Assembly: GCF_051014685.1 (NCBI RefSeq)
Contig: NW_027478756.1
Location: forward strand, 186,001-250,000
DNA: 64,000 nt
Source: Ptiloglossa arizonensis
Taxonomy: Eukaryota; Arthropoda; Insecta; Hymenoptera; Colletidae
Direction of reading: 5' to 3'
A model generated the notes under the pieces. That model was not told where the DNA came from. It saw only the letters and a program-made list of their open reading frames with translations, and ran no database searches. Position 1 is the stretch's first letter. Each line of letters begins with the position of its first letter. The position numbers and the translations under genes were made by a program. Positions 39,861-52,085 of this stretch are shown piece by piece.

Positions 39861-41098
39861 TTACAATGGTGTGTGTACTTTTCCCCTAGGCCATAGTAGT
39901 TATTGGTTTCGAGTATCAGACTTGCGAAAATTTTGTTGGATTTTTAACCATTCCTTAACTTCAAACTCCCATATCTCGCGAACAAATTGACGACCTCGAG
40001 AAATTCTTGTTGCATCTGAAAGAAGGAACTCGCCCGATTACAGCGGTGTGTGTATTTTTGCCCTAGTCCATAGTAGTTATTGGTTTCGAGTATTAGACTT
40101 GCGAAAATTTTGATGGTTTCTCAAACGTTTCTTAACTTCAAACTCCCATATCTCGCGAACGGATTGACGTACTCGAGAAATTCCTGTTGCATCTGAAAGT
40201 AGAAACTCGCCCGATTGCAGCGGTATGTGTATTTTTGCCCTGGGCCATAGTAGTTATTGTTTTCGAGTATCAGACTTGCGAAAATTTTGATGGTTTCTCA
40301 ACCACTCCTTAATTTCGAACTCCCATATCTCGCGACCGGATTGACGAACTCGAGAAATGCCTGTTGCATCTGAAAGCAGAGACTCGCCCGATTACAACGG
40401 TATGTGTATTTTTGCCCTTGGCCATAGTAGTTATTGGTTTCGAGTATCAGACATGCGAAAATTTTGATGGTTTCTCAACCATTCCTTAACTTCAAACTGC
40501 CATATCTCGCGAACGGATTGACGAACACGAGAAATTCCTATTGCATTTGAAAGCAGAAACTCGCCCGATTTCAACGGTATGTGTACTTTTCCCCTAGGCC
40601 TTTGTAGTTATTGGTTTCGGGAATCAGAGATGCGAAAATTTTGATGGTTTCTCAACCATTCCTTAACATCAAACTCCCATATCTCGCGAACGGATTGACG
40701 AACTCGAGAAATTCCTATTGCATCTGAATGCAGAAACTCGCCCGATTTCAACGCTATGTGTACTTTTCCCCTAGGCCATTCCAGTTATTGGATTCGAGTA
40801 TCAAATCAGCGAAAATTTTGGTGGTTTCTCAACCATTCCTTAACTTCAAACTCCCATATCTCGCGAACGGATTGACGAACTCGCGAAATTCCTGTTGCAC
40901 ATGAAAGTAGAAACTCGCCCGATTACAGTGGAGTGTGTACTTTTCCCCTAGGCCATAGTATTTATTGGTTTCGAGTATCAGACTTGCGAAAATTTTGATG
41001 GTTTCTCAAACGTTCCATAACTTGAAACTCCCATATCTCGCGAACGGATTGACGAACTCGAGAAATTCCTGTTGCATCTGAAGTAGAAACTCGCCCGA
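39861..41098 (+). repeat. Block C, unit 3 (1238 bp, 7 monomers)
   Basis: A truncated unit. It follows the unit start to GCGACCGGATTG (about 40333), then jumps into the sequence equivalent to about 39.13 kb (GAGAAATGCC then GCAGAGACTCG), so 39.1-40.35 kb and 40.36-41.48 kb form a 7-monomer tandem. The offset is 1238 rather than 1239 because each copy includes the 1-bp GAAGTAG deletion. Confidence 0.85.
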
Positions 41099-42692
41099 TT
41101 ACAATGGTGTGTGTACTTTTCCCCTAGGCCATAGTAGTTATTGGTTTCGAGTATCAGACTTGCGAAAATTTTGTTGGATTCTTAACCATTCCTTAACTTC
41201 AAACTCCCATATCTCGCGAACAAATTGACGACCTCGAGAAATTCTTGTTGCATCTGAAAGAAGGAACTCGCCCGATTACAGCGGTGTGTGTATTTTTGCC
41301 CTAGTCCATAGTAGTTATTGGTTTCGAGTATTAGACTTGCGAAAATTTTGATGGTTTCTCAAACGTTTCTTAACTTCAAACTCCCATATCTCGCGAACGG
41401 ATTGACGTACTCGAGAAATTCCTGTTGCATCTGAAAGTAGAAACTCGCCCGATTGCAGCGGTATGTGTATTTTTGCCCTGGGCCATAGTAGTTATTGGAT
41501 TCGAGTATCAAATCAGCGAAAATTTTGGTGGTTTTTCAACCATTCCTTAACTTCAAACTCCCATATCTCGCGAACGGATTGACGAACTCGAGAAATTCCT
41601 GTTGCATCTGAAAGGAGAAACTAGCCCGATTACAATGGTGTGTGTACTTCTCCCGTAGGCCATAGTAGTTATTGGTTTTGAGTATCAGACTTGCGAAAAT
41701 TTTGATGGATTCTCAACCATTCCTTAAATTCAAACTCCCATATCTCGCGAACGGATTGACGGACTCGGGAAATTCCTGTTGCATCTGAAAGAAGAGACTC
41801 GCCCGATTACAACGGTATGTGTATTTTTGCCCTAGTCCATAGTAGTTATTGGTTTCGAGTATCAGACTTGCGAAAATTTTGATGGTTTCTCAAACGTTCC
41901 TTAACTTCCAATTCCCATATCTCCCGAACGGACTGACTAACTCGAGAAATTCCTGTTGCATCTGAAAGTAGAAACTCGCCCGATTACAATGGTATGTGTT
42001 TTTTTTTCCCTAGGCCTTTGTAGTTATTGGATTCGGGAATCAGACTTGCGAAAATATTGATGGTTTCTCAACCATTCCTTATCTTCAAACTCCCATATCT
42101 CGCGATGGAATTGACGAACTCGAGAAATTCTTGTTGCATCTGAAAGCAGAAACTCGCCCGATTACAACGGTATGTGTATTTTTGCCCTAGGCCATATTAG
42201 TTATTGGTTTCGGGAATCAGAGATGCGAAAATTTTGATGGTTTCTCAACCATTCCTTAACATCAAACTCCCATGTCTCGCGAACGGATTGACGAGCTCGA
42301 GAAATTCCTATTGCATCTGAAAGGAGAAACTCGCCCGATTTCAACGCTATGTGTACTTTTCCCCTAGGCCATTCCAGTTATTGGATTCGAGTATCAAATC
42401 AGCGAAAATTTTGGTGGTTTCTCAACCATTCCTTAACTTCAAACTCCCATATCTCGCGAACGGATTGACGAACTCGCGAAATTCCTGTTGCACATGAAAG
42501 TAGAAACTCGCCCGATTACAGTGGAGTGTGTACTTTTCCCCTAGGCCATAGTATTTATTGGTTTCGAGTATCAGACTTGCGAAAATTTTGATGGTTTCTC
42601 AAACGTTCCATAACTTGAAACTCCCATATCTCGCGAACGGATTGACGAACTCGAGAAATTCCTGTTGCATCTGAAGTAGAAACTCGCCCGAT
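41099..42692 (+). repeat. Block C, unit 4 (1594 bp, 9 monomers)
   Basis: Begins like the other units but joins the ATCAAATCAGCG stretch directly after CCTGGGCC (about 41480). It then runs through the CTCCCGTAGG module and the long T run (about 42000, one T longer than in units 1 and 2). A locally unusual monomer with GCGATGGAATTGACG lies near 42101. No gene seen. Confidence 0.8.
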
Positions 42693-44335
42693 CACAATGG
42701 TGTGTGTACTTTTCCCCTAGGCCATAGTAGTTATTGGTTTCGAGTATCAGACTTGCGAAAATTTTGTTGGATTCTTAACCATTCCTTAACTTCAAACTCC
42801 CATATCTCGCGAACAATTGACGACCTCGAGAAATTCTTGTTGCATCTGAAAGCAGGAACTCGCCCGATTACAGCGGTGTGTGTATTTTTGCCCTAGTCCA
42901 TAGTAGTTATTGGTTTCGAGTATTAGACTTGCGAAAATTTTGATGGTTTCTCAAACGTTTCTTAACTTCAAACTCCCATATCTCGCGAACGGATTGACGA
43001 ACTCGAGAAATTCCTGTTGCATCTGAATGCAGAGACTCGCCCGAGTACAACGGTATATGTATTTTTGCCCTTGGCAATAGTAGTTATTGGTTTCGAGTAT
43101 CAGACATGCGAAAATTTTGATGGTTTCTCAACCATTCCTTAACTTCAAACTCCCATATCTCGCGAACGGATTGACGAACTCGAGAAATTCCTGTTGCATC
43201 TGAAAGTAGAAACTCGCACGATTACAAAGGCATGTGTATTTTTCCCCTAGGCCTTTGTAGTTATTGGTTTCGGGAATCAGACTTGCGAAAATTTTGATGG
43301 TTTCTCAACCATTCCTTAATTTCAAACTCCCATATCTCGGGAACGGATTGAAGACCTCGAGAAATTCCTATTGCATCTGAAAGTAGAAACACGCCCGATT
43401 ACAATGGTGTGTGTTCTTTTCCCCTAGGCCATAGTAGTTACTGGTTTCGAGTAACAGACTTGCGAAAATTTTGATGGTTGCTCAAGCGTTCCTTAACTTC
43501 AAACTCCCATATCTCGCGAACGGATTCACGAACTCGAGAAATTCCTGTTGCATCCGAAAGTAGAGACTCGCACGATTACAACGGCATGTGTATTTTTCCC
43601 CTATGCCTTTGTAGTTATTGGTTTCGGGAATCAGACTTGCGAAATTTTGATGGTTTCTCAACCATTCCTTAATTTCAAACTCCCATATCTCGCGAACGGA
43701 TCGACGATCTCGAGAAATTCCTGTTGCATCTGAAAGCAGAAACACACCCGATTGCAGTGGTGTGTGTACTTTTCCCCTAGGCCATTCCAGTTATTGGTTT
43801 CGAGTATCAGACCAGCGAAAATTTTGATGGTTTCTCAACCATTCCTTAACTTCAAACTCCCATATCTGGCGAACGGATTGACGATCTCGAGAAATTCCTG
43901 TTGCATCTGAAAGTAGAAGCTCGCCCGATTACAGTGGTGTGTGTACTTTTCCCCTAGGCCATAGTAGTTCTTGGTTTCGAGTATCAGACTTGCGAAAATT
44001 TTGTTGGATTCTTAAGCATTCCTTAGCATCAAACTCCCATATCTCACGAACGGATTGACGAACTCGAGAAATTCCTGTTGCATCTGAAAGTAGAAACTCG
44101 CCCGATTACAATGGTGTGTGTACTTTTCCCCTAGGCCATAGTAGTTATTGGTTTCGAGTATCAGACTTGCGAAAATTTTGTTGGATTCTTAACCATTCCT
44201 TAACTTCAAACTCCCATATCTCGCGAACAAATTGACGACCTCGAGAAATTCTTGTTGCACCTGAAAGCAGAAACTCGCCCGATTACAGCGGTGTGTGTAT
44301 TTTAGCCCTAGTCCATAGTAGTTATTGGTTTCGAG
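42693..44335 (+). repeat. Block C, partial unit 5
   Basis: Starts with the block C anchor at 42699, with a 1-bp deletion in CGAACAATTGACG. From about 43.0 kb it is collinear with the 14-monomer unit of unit 1 (offset about 16810), through GGATCGACGATC, TCTTGGTTTCG and CGAACAAATTGACGACC. The offset falls by one at a 1-bp loss in GCGAAATTTTGATGG near 43641. The match ends near 44.33 kb, which is the right edge of block C. Confidence 0.8.
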
Positions 44336-47004
44336 TATTAGACTTGCGAAAATTTTGATGGTTTCTCAAACGTTTCTTAACTTCAAACTCCCATACCTCG
44401 CGAACGGATTGACGAACTCGAGAAATTCCTGTTGCATCTGAAAGCAGAGACTCGCCCGATTACAACGGTATGTGTATTTTTGCCCTTGGCCATAGTAGTT
44501 ATTGCTTTCGAGTATCAGAGATGCGAAAATTTTGATGGTTTCTCAACCATTCCTTAACTTCAAACTCCCATACCTCGCGAACGGATTGACGAACACGAGA
44601 AATTCCTGTTGCATCTGAAAGTAGAAACTCGCCCGATTACAATGGTGTGTGTACTTTTCCCCTAGGCCAAAGTAGTTATTGGTTTCGTGTATCAGACTTG
44701 CGAACATTTTGATGGATTCTCAACCATTCCTTAAGTTCAAACTCCCATATCTCGCGAACGGATTCACGAACTCGAGAAATTCCTGTTGCATCCGAAAGTA
44801 GAGACTCGCACGATTACAAAGGCATGTGTATTTTTCCCCTAGGCCTTTGTAGTTATTGGTTTCGGGAATCAGACTTGCGAAAATTTTGATGGATTCTCAA
44901 CCATTCCTTAAGTTCAAACTCCCATATCTCGCGAACGGATTGACGAACTCGAGAAATTCCTGTTGCATCTGAAAGTAGAAACTCGCCCGATTACAATGGT
45001 GTGTGTACTTTTCCCTAGGCCATTCCAGTTATTGGTTTCGAGTAGCAGACCAGCGAAAATTTTGATGGTTTCTCAACCATTCCTTAACTTCAAACTCCCA
45101 TATCTCGCGATCGAACAGACGAACTCGAGAAATTCTTGTTGCATCTGAAAGCAGAAACTCGCCCGGTTACAACGGTGTGTGTATTTTTGCCCTATACCAT
45201 AGTAGTTATTGGTTTCGAGTATCAGACCAGCGAAATTTTTGATGATTTCTCAACCATTCCTTAACTTCAAACTCCCATATCTCGCGAACGGATTGACGAA
45301 CTCGAGAAATTCCTGTTGCATCTGAAAGTAGAAACTCGCCCGATTACAATGGTGTGTGTACTTTTCCCCTAGGCCATTCCAGTTATTGGTTTCGAGTATC
45401 AGACCAGCCAAAATTTTGATGCTTTCTCAACCACATCTTAACTTCAAACTCCCATATCTCGCGAACGAACTGACGAACTCGAGAAATTCTTGTTGCATCT
45501 GAAAGCAGAAACTCGCCCGGTTACAACGGTGTGTGTATTTTTGCCCTATACCATAGTAGTTATTGGTTTCGGGAATCAGACTTGCGAAAATTTTGATGGT
45601 TTCTCAACCATTCCTTAAATTCTAACTCCTATATCTCGCGAACGGATTGACGAACTCGAGAAATTCCTGTTGCATCTGAAAGTAGAAACTCGCACGATTA
45701 CAGCGGTATGTGTATTTTTCCCCTTGGCCTTTGTAGTTATTGGTTTCGGGAATCAGGCTTGCGAAAATTTTGATGGTTTCTCAACCATTCCTTAAATTCT
45801 AACTCCCATATCTCGCGAACGGATTGACGAACTCGAGAAATTGCTGTTGCATCTGAAAGTAGAAACTCGCCCGATTACAATGGTGTGTGTACTTTTCCCC
45901 TAGGCCATTCCAGTTATTGGTTTCTAGTATCAGACCAGCGAAAATTTTGATGGTTTCTCAACCATATCTTAACTTCAAACTCCCATATCTCGCGAACGAA
46001 CTGACGAACTCGAGAAATTCTTATTGCATCTGAAAGCAGAAACTCGCCCGGTTACAACGGTGTGTGTATTTTTGCCCTATGCCATAGTAGTTATTGGTTT
46101 CGAGTATCAGACTTGCGAAAATTTTGATGGTTTCTCAACCATTCCTTAACTTCGAACTCCTATATCTCGCGAACGGATTCACGAACTCGAGAAATTCCTG
46201 TTGCATCTGAAAGTAGAAACTCGCACGATTACAACGGCATGGGTATTTTTCCCCTAGGCCTTTATAGTTATTGGTTTCGGGAATCAGACTTGCGAAAATT
46301 TGGATGGTTTCTCAACCATTCCTTAATTCTAACTCCTATATCTCGCGAACGGATTGACGAACTCGAGAAATTCCTGTTGCATCTGAAAGTAGAAACTCGC
46401 CCGATTACAATGGTGTGTGTACTTTTCCCCTAGGCCATTCCAGTTATTGGTTTCGGGAATCAGACCAGCGAAAATTTTGATGGTTTCTCAACCATTCCTT
46501 AACTTCGAACTCCCATATCTCGCGAACGGATTGACGAACTCGAGAAATTCCTGTTGCATCTGAAAGTAGAAACTCGCACGATTACAACGGCATGGGTATT
46601 TTTCCCCTAGGCCTTTATAGTTATTGGTTTCGGGAATCAGACTTGCGAAAATTTTGATTGTTTCTCAACCATTCCTTAAATTCTAACTCCTATATCTCGC
46701 GAACGGATTGACGAACTCGAGAAATTCCTGTTGCATCTGAAGTAGAAACTCGCCCGATTACAATGGTGTGTGTACTTTTCCCCTAGGCCATTCCAGTTAT
46801 TGGATTCGAGTATCAAATCAGCGAAAATTTTGGTGGTTTCTCAACCATTCCTTAACTTCAAACTCCCATATCTCGCGAACGAACTGACGAACTCGAGAAA
46901 TTCTTATTGCATCTGAAAGCAGAAACTCGCCCGGTCACAACGGTGTGTGTATTTTTGCCGCATGCCATAGTAGTTATTGGTTTCGAGTATCAGACTTGCG
47001 AAAA
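44336..47004 (+). repeat. Satellite segment with CCCGGTTACAACGG variants
   Basis: About 15 monomers. Distinctive states are GAACGAACTGACGAACTC, CGCCCGGTTACAACGG with CCTATACC or CCTATGCC (near 45162, 45507, 46047) and GCATGGGTATTTTTC with CCTTTATAG (46241 and 46594, a dimer apart). Another GCATCTGAAGTAG deletion monomer lies near 46738. The local pattern is a 2-3 monomer alternation without a clean long higher-order unit. No gene seen. Confidence 0.7.
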
Positions 47005-49250
47005 TTTTGATGGTTTCTCAACCATTCCTTAACTTCGAACTCCTATATCTCGCGAACGGATTCACGAACTCGGGAAATTCCTGTTGCATCTGAAAGTAGA
47101 AACTCGCACGATTACAACTGCATTTGTATTTTTCCCTAGGCCTTTGTAGTTATTGGTTTCGGGAATCAGACTTGCGAAAATTTTGAAGGTTTCTCAACCA
47201 TTCCTTAAATTCTAACTCCCATATCTCGCGAACGGATTGACGAACTCGAGAAATTCCTGTTGCATCTGAAAGTAGAAACTCGCCCGATTACAATAGTGTG
47301 TGGACTTTTCCCCTTGGCCATTCCAGTTATTGGTTTCGAGTATCAGACCAGCGAAAATTTTAATGGTTTCTCAACCATATCTTAACTTCAAACTCCCATA
47401 TCTCGCAAACGAACTGTACGAACTCTAGAAATTCTTATTGCATCTGAAAGCAGAAACTCGCCCGGTTACAACGGTGTGTGTATTTTTGCCCTATGCCATA
47501 GTAGTTATTGGTTTCGAGTATCAGACTTGCGAAAATTTTGATGGTTCTCAACCATTCCTTAACTTCAAACTCCCATATCTCGCGAACGGATTGACGAACT
47601 CGAGAAATTCCTGTTGCATCTGAAAGTAGAAGCTCGCACGATTACAACGGCATGTGCATTTTTCCCCTAGGCGTTTGTAGTTATTGGTTTCGGGAATCAG
47701 ACTTGCGAAAATTTTGATGGTTTCTCAAACATTCCTTAAATTCTAACTCCCATATCTCGCGAACGGATTGACGAACTCGAGAAATTCCTGTTGCATCTGA
47801 AAGTAGAAACTCGCCCGATTACAATGGTGTGTCTACTTTTCCCCTAGGCCATTCCAGTTATTGGTTTCGAGTATCAGACCAGCGAAAATTTTGATGGTTT
47901 CTCAACCATTCCTTAACTTCGAACTCCTATATCTCGCGAACGGATTCACGAACTCGAGAAATTCCTGTTGCATCCGAAAGTAGAAACTCGCACGATTACA
48001 ACTGCATGTGTATTTTTCCCCTAGGGCTTTGTAGTTATCGGTTTCGGGAATCAGACTTGCGAAAATTTTGATGGTTTCTCAACCATTCCTTCACTTCTAA
48101 CTCCCATATCTGGCGAACGGATTGACGATCTCGGGAAATTCCTGTTGCATCTGAAAGTAGAAACACGCCCGATTACAGTGGCGTGTGTACTTTTCCCCTA
48201 GGCCATTCCAGTTATTGGTTTCGAGTATCAGACCAGCGAAAATTTTGATGGTTTCTTAACCATTCCTTAACTTCAAACTCCCATATCTCGCGAACGCATT
48301 GACGCACTCGAGAAATTCCTGTTGCATCTGAAAGTAGAAACTCGCCCGAATACAGCGGTAAGTGTACTTTTCCCCTAGGCAATTCCAGTTATTGGTTTCG
48401 AGTATCAGACATGCGAAAATTTTGATGGTTTCTCAACCATTCCTTAACTTCAAACTCCCATATCTCGCGAACGGATTCACAATCTCCAGAAATTCCTGTT
48501 GCATCTGAAAGTAGAAACTCGCACGATTACAACGGTATGTGTATTTTTCCCCTAGGCCATAGTAGTTATTGGTTTGGAGTATCAGACTTGCGAAAATCTT
48601 GATGGTTTGTCAACCATTCCTTAATTTCAAACTCCCATATCTCGCGAACGAATTGACGAACTCGAGAAATTCCTGCTGCATCGGAAAGTAGAAACTCGCC
48701 CCATTACAATGGTGTGTGTACTTTTCCCCTAGGCCATTCCAGTTATTTGTTTCGAGTATCAGACCAGCGAAATTTTTGATGGTTTCTCAACCATTCCTTA
48801 TATACAAACTCCCATATCTCGCGAACGGATTGACGAACTCGAGAAATTCCTGTTTCATCTGAAAGTAGAAACTCGCCCGATTACAACGGTATGTGTATTT
48901 TTCCCCTAGGCCATTGTAGTTATCGGTTTCGAGTATCAGACATGCGAAAATTTTGATGGTTTCTCAACCATTCCTTTACTTCAAACTCCCATATCACGCG
49001 AACGGATTGACGAACTCGAGAAATTCCTATTGCATCTGAAAGCAGAAACTCGCCCGATTACAACGGTATGTGTATTTTTGCCCTAGGCCATAGTAGTTAT
49101 TGGTTTCGAGTATCAGACTTGCGAAAATTTTTATGGTTTCTCAACCGTTCCTTAACTTCAAACTCCCATATCTCGCGAACGGATTCACAATCTCCAGAAA
49201 TTCCTGTTGCATCTGAAAGTAGAAACTCGCACGATTACAACGGTATGTGT
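47005..49250 (+). repeat. 16-monomer-offset duplication, copy 1
   Basis: Pairs with 49836-52085. Anchors: CTCGGGAAATTCC with CATTTGTATTTTTCC (47071/49902), GAACTGTACGAACTCTAG (47411/50243) and CGAATACAGCGGTAAGTG (about 48350/51183). Offsets are 2831, 2832 and 2833, the steps explained by 1-bp deletions in this copy (TTTTTCCCTAGG and GATGGTTCTCAACC). 2832 is exactly 16 x 177. Confidence 0.87.
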
Positions 49251-49835
49251 ATTTTTCCCCTAGGCCATTCCAGTTATTGGTTTCGAGTATCAGACCAGCG
49301 AAAATTTTGATGGTTTCTCAACCATTCCTTAACTTCGAACTCCTATATCTCGCGAACGGATTCACGTACTCGAGAAATTCCTGTTGCATCTGAAAGTAGA
49401 AACTCGCACGATTACAACGGCATGTGTATTTTTCATCTAGGCCTTTGTAGTTATTGGTTTCGGGAATCAGACTTGCGAAAATTTTGATGGTTTCTCAACC
49501 ATTCCTTAAATTCTAACTCCCGTATCTCGCGAACGGATTGACGAACTCGAGAAATTCCTGTTGCATCTGGAAGAAGAAACTCGCCCGATTACAATGGTGT
49601 GTGTACTTTTCCCCTAGGTCATTCCAGTTATTGGTTTCGGGAATCAGACTTGCGAAAATTTTGATGGTTTCTCAACCATTCCTTAAATTCTAACTCCCAT
49701 ATCTCGCGAACAGATTGACGAACTCGAGAAATTCCTGTTGCATCTGAAAGTAGAAACTCGCCCGATTACAATGTTGTGTGTACTTTTCCCCTAGGCCATT
49801 CCAGTTATTGGTTTCGAGTATCAGACCAGCGAAAA
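49251..49835 (+). repeat. Three monomers between the two 16-monomer-offset copies
   Basis: Ordinary monomers with small private changes (TTTTTCATCTAGGCC near 49430, CTAGGTCATTCC near 49615, CGAACAGATTGACG near 49710). Together with copy 1 they make up the 16-monomer repeat distance. No gene seen. Confidence 0.75.
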
Positions 49836-52085
49836 TTTTGATGGTTTCTCAACCATTCCTTAACTTCGAACTCCTATATCTCGCGAACGGATTCACGAAC
49901 TCGGGAAATTCCTGTTGCATCTGAAAGTAGAAACTCGCACGATTACAACTGCATTTGTATTTTTCCCCTAGGCCTTTGTAGTTATTGGTTTCGGGAATCA
50001 GATTTGCGAAAATTTTGATGGTTTCTCAACCATTCCTTAAATTCTAACTCCCATATCTCGCGAACGGATTGACGAACTCGAGAAATTCCTGTTGCATCTG
50101 AAAGTAGAAACTCGCCCGATTACAATGGTGTGTGTACTTTTCCCCTTGGCCATTCCAGTTATTGGTTTCGAGTATCAGACCAGCGAAAATTTTGATGGTT
50201 TCTCAACCATATCTTAACTTCAAACTCCCATATCTCGCAAACGAACTGTACGAACTCTAGAAATTCTTATTGCATCTGAAAGCAGAAACTCGCCCGGTTA
50301 CAACGGTGTGTGTATTTTTGCCCTATGCCATAGTAGTTATTGGTTTCGAGTATCAGACTTGCGAAAATTTTGATGGTTTCTCAACCATTCCTTAACTTCA
50401 AACTCCCATATCTCGCGAACGGATTGACGAACTCGAGAAATTCCTGTTGCATCTGAAAGTAGAAGCTCGCACGATTACAACGGCATGTGCATTTTTCCCC
50501 TAGGCGTTTGTAGTTATTGGTTTCGGGAATCAGACTTGCGAAAATTTTGATGGTTTCTCAAACATTCCTTAAATTCTAACTCCCATATCTCGCGAACGGA
50601 TTGACGAACTCGAGAAATTCCTGTTGCATCTGAAAGTAGAAACTCGCCCGATTACAATGGTGTGTCTACTTTTCCCCTAGGCCATTCCAGTTATTGGTTT
50701 CGAGTATCAGACCAGCGAAAATTTTGATGGTTTCTCAACCATTCCTTAACTTCGAACTCCTATATCTCGCGAACGGATTCACGAACTCGAGAAATTCCTG
50801 TTGCATCCGAAAGTAGAAACTCGCACGATTACAACTGCATGTGTATTTTTCCCCTAGGCCTTTGTAGTTATCGGTTTCGGGAATCAGACTTGCGAAAATT
50901 TTGATGGTTTCTCAACCATTCCTTCACTTCTAACTCCCATATCTGGCGAACGGATTGACGATCTCGGGAAATTCCTGTTGCATCTGAAAGTAGAAACACG
51001 CCCGATTACAGTGGCGTGTGTACTTTTCCCCTAGGCCATTCCAGTTATTGGTTTCGAGTATCAGACCAGCGAAAATTTTGATGGTTTCTTAACCATTCCT
51101 TAACTTCAAACTCCCATATCTCGCGAACGCATTGACGCACTCGAGAAATTCCTGTTGCATCTGAAAGTAGAAACTCGCCCGAATACAGCGGTAAGTGTAC
51201 TTTTCCCCTAGGCAATTCCAGTTATTGGTTTCGAGTATCAGACATGCGAAAATTTTGATGGTTTCTCAACCATTCCTTAACTTCAAACTCCCATATCTCG
51301 CGAACGGATTCACAATCTCCAGAAATTCCTGTTGCATCTGAAAGTAGAAACTCGCACGATTACAACGGTATGTGTATTTTTCCCCTAGGCCATAGTAGTT
51401 ATTGGTTTGGAGTATCAGACTTGCGAAAATCTTGATGGTTTCTCAACCATTCCTTAATTTCAAACTCCCATATCTCGCGAACGAATTGACGAACTCGAGA
51501 AATTCCTGCTGCATCGGAAAGTAGAAACTCGCCCCATTACAATGGTGTGTGTACTTTTCCCCTAGGCCATTCCAGTTATTTGTTTCGAGTATCAGAACAG
51601 CGAAATTTTTGATGGTTTCTCAACCATTCCTTATATACAAACTCCCATATCTCGCGAACGGATTGACGAACTCGAGAAATTCCTGTTTCATCTGAAAGTA
51701 GAAACTCGCCCGATTACAACGGTATGTGTATTTTTCCCCTAGGCCATTGTAGTTATCGGTTTCGAGTATCAGACATGCGAAAATTTTGATGGTTTCTCAA
51801 CCATTCCTTTACTTCAAACTCCCATATCACGCGAACGGATTGACGAACTCGAGAAATTCCTATTGCATCTGAAAGCAGAAACTCGCCCGATTACAACGGT
51901 ATGTGTATTTTTGCCCTAGGCCATAGTAGTTATTGGTTTCGAGTATCAGACTTGCGAAAATTTTTATGGTTTCTCAACCGTTCCTTAACTTCAAACTCCC
52001 ATATCTCGCGAACGGATTCACAATCTCCAGAAATTCCTGTTGCATCTGAAAGTAGAAACTCGCACGATTACAACGGTATGTGTAT
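49836..52085 (+). repeat. 16-monomer-offset duplication, copy 2
   Basis: Second copy of 47005-49250, near identical. It includes the frame-shifting GAACTGTACGAACTCTAG insertion and the paired GTAAGTG and CACAATCTCCAG monomers. Similarity ends near 52085, where this copy has CCCCTTGGCCATTGTAG in place of CCCCTAGGCCATTCCAG. Confidence 0.87.
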
